From NCBI GenBank assembly GCA_025765595.1, contig JAIVFH010000005.1:62001-126000 (forward strand): a stretch of 64,000 nt of DNA, written 5' to 3'. The DNA comes from Obelidium mucronatum. Lineage: Eukaryota > Chytridiomycota > Chytridiomycetes > Chytridiales > Chytriomycetaceae. A program made the translations under genes and the position numbers. Under the pieces are notes generated by a model. It was given only the letters and a program-made list of their open reading frames with translations, made no database searches and had not been told where the DNA came from. How positions within the stretch are numbered: position 1 is the stretch's first letter; the number at the start of each line of letters is the position of its first letter. Below, piece by piece: positions 1 through 11,587 of the stretch.

Positions 1-439
1 CCATGATGATTTTTTCTTGTTTTTCTGGATGAAATTGATTTCGCAGTGGTGGGGCTGGCTTGCCAAAAAAAAAATTTGAAAATTTTTCTTATGACACAGA
101 ACCTGTCCCAGAAGTCCCCCAAAGTCCCCTGCCTTAATTAGCCCTCACTCCGATACTTACAGTGGCAGTAATTCATGAAGACATTTATCATCAATACTAT
201 AGAGACATGTGTCTCGAATCGGATGCTTGCTGTTGAAGGAATCAGGCATTATTAATCAATGATGAGTCCATGACACACCCGTTTTTGTTTGACAAGATAG
301 TATCACTTTCTCTATTCGCTCTTAAGTTGTTGCTGCCACCTGGTCTTGTATTCCTATGAAAAGTTTTGATTGGTGCATGTTTTTTCTTTTTGATGACTTC
401 CACTCAAGAGACCACCTACAGTCCGAAGATGATTCCAAG
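1..439. other. left-edge intergenic stretch
   Basis: No convincing reading frame or RNA gene was seen here. It probably holds the upstream region of the LRR gene that follows. Confidence 0.4.
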
Positions 440-1232
440 ATGACACCGCCTCAAGAATCAAAAGAGCCTCTCACGCCGCTTTCTTTCCAAATTATATCTG
501 AAATCCTGAGTTGGATCCCCCCAGAAAAGGTTCAACGATTTCGGCAGCTATCGAAACCATTCAACACACTCATGCTAGAATCAATCGACTTTGCCACCAA
601 AAACATGAGCCGTGTTTTACAAACCCAAAACCAACAACACCAGCAACAAAGCTTTACTACGACACCGCGATTTTATGACCAAGCCTTCTTTCAAATCACA
701 TCGGAATCCTATCAGACCGTTTACTGCCAACAGTATTTGAAACCTTTCAAAAGGATACAATGGCTCAACCTCGCAGCCAATCGGCAGATTCCAAATGCAA
801 TTGATAATCTTGAGAATATCGAAACACTTTGTTTGAGTCATTGCCAACTAACGGGCGAGATTCCAACTGCGCTGACCAAACTACAAACACTCAAATATTT
901 GGATCTTCGATGGAATCGCTTACAGGGCAGGATACCCACAGAATTCGCAAATCTGCTGCTTTTGAAAGAGCTTTGGTTGCTCCAAAATCAGCTTGATGGC
1001 GAGATACCCAAAGAACTTGGCACCTTGAAGCATCTTTCGGTACTTGCATTGAGTCATAATAAGTTGTCTGGTGGAATTCCAAAAGAGCTTGGCGCCTTGG
1101 AGAGTTTGGTTATACTTGTGTTTGGATGGGAATAACCTGGATTATCAATCTATACCACAGTCACTTTACACTTTGGCAAAGTTGAAGGGCCGCCACTTGA
1201 AGTCGAATGCAATTCAGTTGAAACCAAAATAG
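440..1232 (+). CDS. F-box-like leucine-rich repeat protein, frame broken once
   Basis: The N-terminal part (LSFQIISEILSWIPPEK) resembles a degenerate F-box. The rest is plant/fungal-type leucine-rich repeats with the spacing LxxLxLxxNxLxGxIPxxL, including GGIPKELGALESL. The start at 440 (MTPPQE) is preferred because the upstream ATG at 356 adds an odd Phe/Asp-rich leader. The frame opened there stops at 1135, but the next frame continues the last repeat (LDGNNLDYQSIPQSL) to a stop at 1230-1232. Removing one T near 1118-1122 restores a regular repeat. The likely role is substrate recognition for an SCF ubiquitin ligase; this is inferred from domain type only. No partner is visible nearby except the F-box/ankyrin gene on the other strand. 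Confidence 0.7.
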
Positions 1233-1342
1233 TCTCAGCAGACGATATTTACAAGTTGCACTTCATATTTCAACAGCAATAAATAGCATAAAAAAAAGCA
1301 ATACAAAAAAAAGAGCATAAATACAGATAAATACAGCAAATA

Positions 1343-2887
1343 TCAAACAAGATCTTCAATAGCCCTCTTCAAGTCATCTACACTCATACTACTTACATCC
1401 CGTGTAAACGTCTTTTTCGATCTCATCAGAAACATTCGTGCCATTTCCCACTGTTCTCCTTCCACGGCTTTCTTGACTGGTTCATAGTGGTTCCAGTTGA
1501 TTCTAATGGCACGATTTCTTGGGTGTTCCAACAATGCTTTCACCACGTCAACCCTCCCCGCTTCCACTGCCGACGTCAATGCGACTTGGTTGCCAGTCGC
1601 CGGGTTGACACGCGGATCTTTCAACAACAAAAGAATAACTTCAAAGTGCTTACGTGCACCTGCAAACTTTAACGCGTCATTCCCCCTCGCCGACGGGTCT
1701 ACGCGTGAATCAGCCAAAAGAGCCTTCACAACCGAAACATGACCTCCTCTCGATGCATCCACAATAGGTTCATTTGCATTCCCAGCAGGATCAACTCTTG
1801 GGTCCTTGAGAAGCAACTCCACAGTCTCATAATGACCATTCCTGGACGCCAGAATAATGGCATAGTTATTACTAGCCGACGGATCAACTCTTGGATCCAA
1901 CAACAGCCTCCTTACAACCTCCGTATGTCCATTTTGACTCGCCAAACGACAAGCAAAGTTATCCTGCGCACTTGGATCCACAATACCACCCCGCCGCCCA
2001 CCCCCATCAGCACCAGCACCAGCACCACCACCACCACCACCACCAAACTCCTCCCCCAACAGAATCTCCACAATCTCCAACAACCCTTCCTGCGCCGAAA
2101 TCTTTATAGGAAAGTTATCCCGATACGTCGGATCCACCCTCGAATCCCTCAACAAAACCTTGACCACCTCTATATTCCGATTCTCACACGCCCAATGCAA
2201 CCCCAAACACTCTTCATCCGCCGGATTCACTGCCGGGTCTTTCAACAGATACTCGACTACATCCGTATGGCCCATCCTGCAACTCCAACGCAACGGCCTG
2301 TTTTTATGGACTGTGAAATCGAAACGTGGGTACCGCGCGCGGATTTGGGTGATTACGTGGAGTGCTGTTTGGGGTGGCAAGTTCCAACGGAGGCAGTAGA
2401 AGAGGTTTTTGGAGAGGTCCATTGGTTCGTCGGAGCGGTGCCATCGTTCGCGGGAGAGGATTTCGGCGTAGATTGCGATTTTGTAGGTGTGGGGGAGGGA
2501 GAGCCAGGTGGAGTGGTGGATTTCGTGGGAGTCTAGGAATTCCCAAATGTTTGTTGTTGTGGTTGTTGTTGTTGTTGATGAGGATGTTGATGATGTTTCG
2601 GACAAGCATGATGTGGAGGAGGATGATTGTAGCTGGAATAAAAAGTGTTGTTTCGCAAAGACGTGGTCGTGGAGAATGTATGGGGCAAAGTCGGATTTAG
2701 AGGCGTAGGCGGCTTTGCGGAGGATGGATGGGTTTATGGGGAGGTGCTTGAGTATTTCTTGGACAAGTTCGGACGGCAAGGTTTGGAATGAAAATCGGAC
2801 CGCGTTTCGATGTCTGCTGTTGTATCTATAGAGAGGTTCAAGTTTATATAAGTTGAAGATTTATGAAACTGACTGTTACCTTGCCAT
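1343..2887 (-). CDS. F-box-like ankyrin repeat protein
   Basis: The protein has about 496 residues in two exons. A tiny first exon (2887-2880, coding M-A-R split) joins exon 2 (2825-1343) across a 54-base intron with gtaaca/ctatag ends; the sum is divisible by three. Exon 2 alone has no ATG near its start, which supports the splice. The N-terminus (LPSELVQEILKHLP) fits an F-box. From about residue 170 on there are at least seven ankyrin-like repeats with the recurring phrase LLLKDPRVDPSA and histidine-containing NGHxEVV helices. One repeat is interrupted by a Gly/Ala low-complexity insert around 1990-2040. Such proteins bind partners through the ankyrin stack; a ubiquitin-ligase role is inferred from the F-box. 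Confidence 0.8.
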
Positions 2888-3089
2888 GGTTACGTTAAGG
2901 AGTTGGTTTGCGTGAGAGATTTTTTGAACACTTTCCAAGTCAAGCGATTGGAAACAATCAGCCAAGCTTTGGAAACAACAGCAAAAATAACACCAAAGCA
3001 CAAACAAAAGCGTCAATAATATTAATTTCTTGCACATGCATGATTTAAATAAAACAAAAAGATGCACATAGAGTTTTTGAAACTTGAAG

Positions 3090-4125
3090 TTATTTCAAGT
3101 ATGCATGAATGTCAGAATTGCTTGATATAACCTTGTTATACGCGTCAGAGCCCGCTGTATCAACGACCGTCCCTGCATTACCGCCTTGGAGAACCTCAAC
3201 AACATACCCCATATCGAGCAATAAGTCCAAATATTCTTTAGGATCCACATTCACATTTTGCATATTGTCTGGGTAAAACTCTGAAAAGATGTGGGCAGGT
3301 GGGTTCGCCTTGAATCGTTCTTTGACTGTTTTCAAAGCAAAATACTCGAATCCTTCGATATCAATCTTGACGAGAAACGGGTGGACATTGTATGCTTCCA
3401 TGTACTTGTCAAGTCTGTGGACTTGGATTGTCTGGGCTGGTGGACAAGTAGTGTTTTCTTGCACTGTGGCGTGGCCTCGGTTTCCGTAGGATTCAGTGAT
3501 ACACGTTGTGTTGGAGTTTGTGCCAAGCCCGAAATTGTTCAAGTGTACTTTGGTAAAGTTATTCGCAGCCTAGTTTGAAAGGGTTTAGTCCAAACGTGTT
3601 TGCCAGAAAGAAGACACAAGCAAAACACACCACAGAACAAGCCAGAATTTCAAAAGTCGCACGATAAGGCTCAAACGCATGGACTTCGTACCCAGCATTT
3701 GCGAAAAACACAGTATGCAGACCAATATTTGCACCAATGTCAAATACAATCGCGCCAGGATGGTCCTTCAAAACTTGAAGCATTGATTCCCTCATATTAG
3801 CTTCAAAGAAACCACCAGCACTTGGATCGTCAGCGTTATTAATGATTGATCCTGAGACAATGGTATCTTCTTCTTGTTCATACGTGAACATGGTCATTGG
3901 TGGCTGCACTCTAAGACTGACAGATTTCTTGGCGTGACAGTTGATTGATGATGTGTTTTCTTTCCACCATGCATTGGTGGCTTTAAACTCGAGCTGCTGG
4001 TCGAGCGTTTTTGAAAGCCTCTCGTCCGCAAATGAACTCAGTGTATTCAGGTGAATGTACATTGCGCACGCGAGCACAAGCGCAACAAACAGAATTATCT
4101 TTCTGGAGAAAGTGCCTAAACCCAT
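3090..4125 (-). CDS. FkbM-family methyltransferase, membrane anchored
   Basis: There are two exons (4125-3631 and 3569-3090) with a 61-base gt-ag intron in phase 0; the product is about 324 residues. An N-terminal hydrophobic segment (IILFVALVLACAMYI) after a short basic stretch predicts a type II signal anchor. The SAM-binding region is visible as VFDIGANIGLHTVFFANAGY and HAFEPYRATFEIL. Further on, VKIDIEGFEYFAL and IFSEFYPD are typical FkbM motifs. The family methylates hydroxyl groups, often on sugars or lipids. The membrane anchor suggests action in the secretory pathway; the substrate is unknown. A decayed copy lies directly upstream at 4396-4615. Confidence 0.85.
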
Positions 4126-4395
4126 GCTGTTGACGATATTTACTGTTGTATAGATTATAGAGGTATTGTTGCTTCAATAAAGTGGCTTTGTTACTGACGG
4201 TGATCGTAACAATAGAATACCTCAGAGGTCTTGACAGAACTTGAAACAAAAAACAGACTATTTAAACAAGTAGAAAAGAAATAGCTGGTTGTTCTCTGTT
4301 ATTTGATTGGCCTGTTCCAACTCGGCTCCAATAATTTTACATTTTAAACCAATCAGTATCTAGCTACTTTCAAAAAAAAAGCTTGAATATCAGCT

Positions 4396-4615
4396 TTACT
4401 TGCCAGAAGCGTATTGTAGCGCGTCGGAGCCCATTGTATTTGAAATAATCCTTCCATTTCCTCCGTTGACAACTTCAACAACGTACCCCCATGTCAAACA
4501 ATAATCCCAAATATTGTTTTGGGGTTTACAGTCATTGGAGCCATCGCCTTGACAAGGGTCGTGTTTGACGCTGCAATTGATTGAAGAAGCGTTTCCTCTC
4601 CACCATGCAATGGCT
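4396..4615 (-). pseudogene. truncated FkbM methyltransferase copy
   Basis: Read on the minus strand, 4615-4560 encodes AWWRGNASSINC, matching AWWKENTSSINC near the N-terminus of the intact neighbour. The adjacent 4540-4396 encodes WGYVVEVVNGGNGR followed by GSDA and a stop, matching the intact C-terminus (MGYVVEVLQGGNAG, GSDAY). The whole SAM-binding core between these two parts is missing. It is therefore a tandem duplicate with a large internal deletion and no plausible function. No start codon or complete frame remains. Confidence 0.85.
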
Positions 4616-4908
4616 TCACTCCAGCTTGTCCAAACTCATGGAAGGCGACGCCACCATCACATACGATGTAATAATATTAAGCGATATGAACTTCGTGGAT
4701 CTAGAAGCAACGCAAAGAATAGAAATGACTGTTTCTTTCTGCTGGGCCACGATAGCAAAGCCATGAAATAACAGCCTCCGGTCGACAGGAAAATGTAGCG
4801 CCGACGGCGCCGACGTTATAGAATTAATGGACAAGAAAGAAGACGGGATTTCCAGGTCGTGGAATAATAAACCTGATATTCACGAAATAATATTAATATT
4901 GTGGCGTG

Positions 4909-7900
4909 ATGTCAGAACAGCAACCATCAACGAAACCAGAAACCTTGACCAACGAAACCGATTCTCTGTCTGACGCTTCCGATCTCGTTCTAACTCAGCT
5001 GGAACCAAATCCACTCCTGACACCACTCTTGGACCTTCACGCTGCGACACCCCAACCAGTGCAACCACCTTCACCTACAAAGTCACCATCTCCAAGCCCG
5101 TTCAAGTCGCCACCCATCGTTTCGTCCACACAACTCCACGTGTTTTCGTCTTCGCCGAAAGACGTTATCAAACCATATCAGGGAAAGACCACTGTGACCG
5201 TTGTCGACGAAGACCCTGCTTTTGAGGTTGGAAACACTGCAGATTTCACAGAGTTAAGCAAAGATGCTTTGTTGCGGGGCTCGTCTCTGCCCATCAGTGT
5301 TCCACGTAAGAGTGGTTTGACGGACGCCACAGCTGCTGGCGATCAACGCACTACTTCACCGACACCAACCCTCTCTGGATATCACTCTTTGATTGACGCT
5401 GAAGGAGGAGAATTAAGGTCAATCGATGCCGTTGCTGTCCTCAAAGGAGGGTCAAACGCGTCGCACAACACAACAGCAACTCAGCAAAATGAGATCGAAT
5501 GGGATTGGAAACGGTGGAAGCGTGGGAGACTTGTCATCGGGGCTTGCAAATCCGTCTCCAGTGAGCCAAAAGAGAAATAAGGATTGGCATGACCTATTTC
5601 CAAATATCGATCCAGATGAACTGCTGTTGGATGGTAGGGAGTAAAGAGCGAATGAATCTTTTTCCCTAGGCTGATTATTCTTTTTTTGATTTTTTTTTCT
5701 TATAGACTGGGTCTGTGCGTGGCAGCGGGAGGTATTGCTTCAAGGGCGAATGTATCTCTCTGAAAGACACATCTGCTTCAACGCAAATATTTTCGGATGG
5801 TCTCATTCGTTAACTTTGGATTTGGACGACATGGTGTCAGTGGAGAAAAAAAGTATTGGAGGGTTCATTCCAAACTCGATTGAAATCGCCACAATGTTGG
5901 GACAAAAGGTGAGCATTTTCGCGGCTTTTACCCCATGAAAGAGAGGATTTTGACATTTTGATCCTCTCGCTAGCACTACTTTGCCAGCTTCATTGCTCGT
6001 GACAGTACATATGAAGCCATCACTCGACAATGGGGAAACTCATCCCGTGCTATCCGCATGAAAACATTCAACAAAGAAAAACACGCGCTTGTAGATACCC
6101 CGACCGTAGAAGACCAACTGGACGATGCGTCGTCGGAAACCTCATTAGAATATTTATCTTCATCAGCAAAAGTCAGCGCAAAAACAAGTCCTGTGAAACT
6201 GAACGAAGATACTACAGTAGCCTCATCGAATACAATGCGAGCGCGCTCCGTCTATAGATGCCATTGGAATGTGGTCACTATCAATGATTCGCGGGAACAA
6301 CAATGGGACGCCTGCGACACCGAAAGTAAACGACAGTAGCACGTCATCCAGGCCCAGTACTCCAGTGGATGAGTATGCCGCGCGACTAAACGTCATGGAC
6401 CGGCGGCTCTCGGCACATACTATTGCTCAAATCAAAGGACTTGCAGAACTCGCTTCAAAAAGCGAGCCAACAAGCCCCACATCAGTTCCTGTGACTAGCT
6501 CTCATGACCCCTTGAATTCCGGGATATTGAATAGTTCGGGGAGTGGTTCGACAGAAAGTACTAAAAATACTCATGTGGTACATCAGAAGCATCCTGTGGT
6601 TCTTCCTGTTCAAGCAATCCTCGAGCAGCAAAATCCGCTGGTCTCTCCGCCATCGGCTATATCTGCGTTTATCGCCGCAAGCCCTTCATTCTCTAGTCCT
6701 CCAGACTCTCCCAACGCTTCGATTATTGATTTGACACCTCATTTGGAAAGTATAGAGCGGCGCAAAGGCGCAGTAATGCAAGCAACTAAGCCCTCAACTC
6801 CAACACCATCCAATCTAAAATCCAACTTGACCCCTGAAAATTCACTATCCTCGAGCCATTCTGTGCCGGAAGGAATGACGCTGTCGCTCGAGAACAGCGT
6901 GCTTCCCATCCAGCTTGCTGCCCCCGAAAGTTTGATTTCTGGTAGCAGAAGAAAGTGTTCTAGTGCCAAAAAGTGCCCAGATAGCGTCTGATCCTGTGCT
7001 TGCCTGCACTTGAAGAGGATTCGGTTGTTTGGACTGGGGCTGTAAAGCCCAAGAAGAGCTCCAAGAGAATTGCGAGGTCTTTAAGTCGAGAAACTTCTTC
7101 ATCGGAGCTGCAAACCACGGAAGCTGATTCACATGATGTGTCAAGTGAGAATACTGTCCCAGCATCCGATCTGTCTGCCGATGGATCGCCCTCCAATCAT
7201 GCTCCAAAGGAAGTAAGAAAAATACTTCCCATCGAATTTTCGCCAGATGGAACAAGTCACTTGCCTCCACTTCCTTCTACTCCAACCCCTTCCCAACAAA
7301 ACACTGGAAAGTCCAAACCTTCATCACCGAATACTTCAGTATCAATTCAACCCGGTCTTCCACGATCGGGGTCGCCTTTAAAGGAAATACCATCCCCAGC
7401 AAGTCGAGGAGATGCTCCTGGTTCGCCTTCACTGGAATCCCTCGAATTATCGCCACCATCTCCGCAATTATCCCCACAGTTAACGTCTCAGCCTCTGCAG
7501 CCACCGGTTATCGTACCTGAACCACCCAAAAACACACCTACAACCTGTCCTTGCCGGGAATTTCACGCCAAGCTAACACCAGTCCTGATATCAATTTATC
7601 CAAACACATCGCTGGAAACTGTCTGGAACACATTTTACAGCACACCTTCGAAAATTTCACAGTTTCTGTCCCAGTACAAGAATGTCACGTCAGGCTATAA
7701 AAGCACGGACTGGAATCCAAATCAGGAAAAGCCATTTCCTGTATTCACGTCTGACGCCGTTCCTGACGCTTCCTTGTACGTGACGCCATCGTCTCCTTCC
7801 GAATATACCTCAATAAAGGAAGGATTTGAGCGACGCGGTGAATACGTGACACCCCTCACAAATCCAATGGGACCAAAGTCAACCAGGTGCTTTGTGAGCG

Positions 7901-8876
7901 AAGTTATCACAGTTGTAGGCGGTCGATCTCGTCCGGGTGAACCTCAACAACAAGGGGAATGTTTTTGTATTTTCCAAAGCAGTGTTACTCCAGATGTTCC
8001 CAGTGGGAACTGCTTTTTGACCTAGAGTAAGGATATGCTGGACTAGAAGTGGTGTTGAGGGTGGAGACGCTCGAGTAGAGATATCTTGTGAAGCTGAATT
8101 TGTGAAAAGCTCCTGGATTCAAGGTATTTTCTTTTTATTGCTGTTTTCTGAGGTGTTTGAATGATTCTCTTATATGTCCCTCTTTTTTTTTGGTATTGAA
8201 AGGTATAATTCAGGGAGCTGTGATCGACGGAATGAAAACCTACTACAAGGATTTCGATCTGTTTCTGCGTGATGGATTGAAAGAAGCAGCGCAGATTGAA
8301 TCTCAAAACAAACTGAAAAGCTCTGTGAAATCGACTCAAAAGATTCAATCCACACCACCGAGCTACTTTGGCAGTTCGTTAGCTGGACGGTTGAATCAGC
8401 CTCTGACACATCCACTTGAAGATGAAATGGAGCTCATGAATCTACAAATTCAAGGTCGACGACAACCCGCCATGGTATCCTTGATTACTTTGAATAGCGT
8501 CAAGTATCCTCCAGGAAGTGAGCGCAGGAGGTCAAGAGACCATTCGTTGCCACCGCCTCGTGGGAGTTCGTTGATGGCCAATGATGCTGAGGCGGCTGTT
8601 CCGATAGGATCTATCGAGTTTTGGAAAGCTGTGAAAGTTGTAGGGAAAAGTCTGGTAGCTTCTCCGTGGTCGATTCTGGGATTTGTAAGCCTGTACTTGG
8701 TCCTTCAGATTGTACTGGTGTGGCTCCTCGTTCCAAGATCTCAGCCAAACGCCACACATACCGAAGAAATCAAATCATTGGTTTCAAAATTGGTGGAGGA
8801 AGCACTGGTGCTTCGTGGTTTGAATCAGAATTCTTGGGTGGCGCAGTCTGGCGAGGAGAAGGGCAACTCGCTGTGA
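4909..8876 (+). CDS. GRAM/VASt-domain sterol transfer protein (Lam/Aster family), frame broken
   Basis: The N-terminus is long and disordered (Ser/Pro/Thr-rich). A GRAM domain starts near 5570 (KRNKDWHDLFPNI, then LLQGRMYLSERHICFNANIF) and spans introns 5634-5705 and 5909-5973. A VASt/StARkin domain covers about 7560-8290 (FHAKLTPVLISIYPNTSLE through GAVIDGMKTYYKDF) and spans intron 8124-8202. A single membrane helix (ILGFVSLYLVLQIVLVWLLV) lies near the C-terminus. This order matches yeast Ysp2/Lam proteins and animal Asters, which sit in the ER at membrane contact sites and move sterols. About five single-base insertions must be assumed: near 5440-5490, 6250, 6950, 7008 and 8020-8024. Exon 1 starts at ATG 4909. 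Confidence 0.85.
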
Positions 8877-9226
8877 AGGATAGAACGAGAAAACTGCTTC
8901 GTGTATATTAATCTTGCTAGTGTAATAGAGAAACGCTATAATGTCAAAGATTTTTATATTAGAGTGTCGCGTTTGTTTCATGTTGCCAAAGTTCGATCTT
9001 CTTCGAATAAATTCCAACAAAAACCTTGGGCGGGCAAAGTCCAAGTAAGTCTCCACCACGGCCAAACAACATAAGCGAGAGCGGATACCTTCCTTCAAAC
9101 GAGAACCCGAATAAGCTGGAAAGGTGCGTTAGGCCCCCCTGCAGTCGATTTGCTTAACCACAAGTGAACACTAACTTCCTTCCCTATAGACCCCCACCTC
9201 AAATCTTCAGCTGATCTCCATGAAAT
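8877..9226 (+). other. intergenic, 3' end of Lam gene and upstream of zinc-finger gene
   Basis: No coding potential was recognised. A pyrimidine-rich stretch sits just before the ATG at 9227. Confidence 0.4.
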
Positions 9227-10888
9227 ATGGCTTCTCCTTCATATCGAATTCGATCTGATCCCTTTGACTCTCGTCTGGACGAATCTGTCAAATCCCCCCT
9301 CAAACAGACACTATTCGATTCAATCACCGCCAGTCAGGACCTCAGAGGATATCCTCAGGCGAATAATCACAATAGATCTCCTTTCTTGCCTACTCCTTTG
9401 GATAACTCGTACGCCAGCCCGCTATCGCCACTGAGTCACCCCTTGCGAGTAGGTGCTGAAAATTTTAACATGGGGACGTCTCATTGGGCGCAAACGGTAT
9501 TTTTTTAAGACTCCATCTGGCCCTTTTTTTTATAACGGAACTTTTCCTGATTCTTATCGCTTGATGTATTCCTTTTTTAGCCGTCTTTGAAAACCAAGCC
9601 ACCCTTTGTGAGTGCCCCCGGATCATCAGTACATTTGACAAAGTCAAAAGAAGAGGAACCAGCATGTCCGGAGTGGTTCACATCATTTGCAGACTGGGTG
9701 GATTGCCTGGAAACGAATCCAGACAATCGGGCATCCTTGTCTTCACACACGTCTCCTGCAGCTGTAGCCGCAACTGGTGTTTCGAATGGATTTGATTCGT
9801 ACAGCTGTTATTACGGAGAAGAGGATGTCGCGCCTTTGCCTCGTTTTACGGATTTTTCACCAACACCTCAACGAAACGGATATTTGGCAGACGCAAATTG
9901 TTTAACTGAGTCGAATTTATCCCGAAAGCAAAGTTTCTTGGGCGTGGATTCTCCATCTGCTTCTTCTATTTTACATAATGGTGGGGGTCTGCGACCAAAT
10001 GGAAGTAATTCATCATTGACTAGCACCCTATCACCCTCAAGTAATGGAAGAATTGCAAATTTGGACTCCCAACAACTTGTTGCTGGTACTGCCGTGGGGT
10101 TAAACTGGGTTCCAGTCTCGAGAGTCGATGTTTTATTAGATCCAGCGGCTACTACAACGCCCTCTTACCCGCTCACAGACTCGAATCAATTCGGATTTTC
10201 AAACTCGTTACTCGGCACTGATTCCCTCATGACCACTCCTCCAACATATCCAGCGCCAAAAAGCTCGCCCCCATTATCCTCCAACCACTCGTCGCCTGCA
10301 TTTCAAACTCCAGTGATTCCTCTCATTCCAAAACCCAATACCTCCCTCTCAATTCCGCCAACCTTGGATTATTCCGGCGTCGTGGCTGCCGCCCAAGCAG
10401 TGCCACTGACAAACCGACAACCCCATTCCGGCACTGGGTCTGTTCAAACCAATACGCCGTGGAACGCGGCAGCAGTGAGGCCGTCAATGTTGTCGCCAGT
10501 ATCTCCGAATAACACACTCCAGCCGTCGGTTGCCCAGCAACATCTTCCTGCTAGGCCAGCTCCACACCATCCACCTCGACTACACCAATCCGGGAAGCCT
10601 CTTTCAGTACGGCCAGTCTATGCTCGAAGCAACAGCAGTATCAGTACTTCATCTTCGTCGTCGTCTGGCGGCTCATCAAACCATAATCCTGCACCGACAA
10701 CAACGACAACGGCGGCGGCGGCGTCTGGGATCATTCCAGCAGTCGTGATGAAAGGAATCAAGTGTAAAGATCCTGTGAAACCAGGGGACTGGATATGTCC
10801 CAATTCGTCATGCCGGTTCCATAACTTTGCGAGACGGACTAGTTGTGTGGCGTGTGGGACTAGTGATAAAAGTGCGGGTAGATTTTGA
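9227..10888 (+). CDS. RanBP2-type zinc-finger protein
   Basis: Two exons (9227-9496 and 9581-10888) are separated by an 84-base intron with gtattt/tttttag ends in phase 0. The product has 525 residues and the frame is intact. Most of it is low-complexity Ser/Pro/Asn/Thr. The only clear domain is C-terminal: GDWICPNSSCRFHNFARRTS followed by CVACG, a RanBP2-type finger (four cysteines, with the Trp and Asn-Phe-x-x-R of the family). Such fingers bind single-stranded RNA or ubiquitin. A short region around 9665-9720 (CPEWFTSFADWVDCLE) looks ordered but is not recognised. An RNA-binding role is inferred from the finger type. Confidence 0.8.
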
Positions 10889-11293
10889 TTTTTGGGAGGA
10901 AAACAGTTTTTTGATTTGGAGGAAAGGTAGATGGCGGGTTTCGGGGGGGGAAATTTGTTTTTTGTTCTATATTCTTTTTCATGGGTTGATGTCCCTTTTT
11001 ACTATATTAATTTCTTCTTCTTCTTCTTCTTCGTCCATGCTTATTCTTTGGGGGGTTGTTCCATTTCTTTTCTATTATTATCTTTGGATGTTTGCAACAG
11101 CTGGGTAGGGTGGGGTTTCGGTTCAATGTTGGCAAGTCCCTTTTTTTCGGCTGTTGTCGTCTGTATTTTTTCTTTCTTTTTGTAAATTCGGGGATAATAA
11201 AAAAAAGGCAACTATATAAATACTTTTGGTGCATACATATTATATTTCAATAATAAAAAAAAAAACTCTAAAAAACAATAAAAAAAAAAAGTG
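10889..11293. other. convergent intergenic, T-rich 3' flanks
   Basis: This lies between convergent stop codons. It is T-rich on the left and A-rich on the right, with AATAAA-like signals near 11250-11280. No gene is seen. Confidence 0.5.
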
Positions 11294-11546
11294 TCAAAAG
11301 AGACGAGACGTCTTGATATTGGCTTTCAGAATAACCATTGTAACTGATTTCAAGATTTTGGCCATTTCTTGAGAATCTGTGGCTTGCGTGAGGTGAACGT
11401 GGATCTTTTTGCTCTTGTATTTGTTGACGCTGAGGAATAGTTTGATAAAGTATTCGCAGCCGTTTTCGTATGAGTTTTCTCCTTTTTTTTTGTTTGGGTT
11501 GTTTACCAATGGTAGTGATTGGGAAGTTTTGGTTCAGTCATTGTTG

Positions 11547-11587
<41 letters not shown>

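Noticed and set aside
1739..2536. 265-residue plus-strand open frame opposite the ankyrin gene
   Set aside because: The minus-strand frame has regular ankyrin repeats; the plus-strand frame has no recognisable protein.
4565..4834. Open frames around 4565-4834 as new genes
   Set aside because: They overlap the decayed FkbM copy and the upstream region of the Lam gene, and show no recognisable protein.
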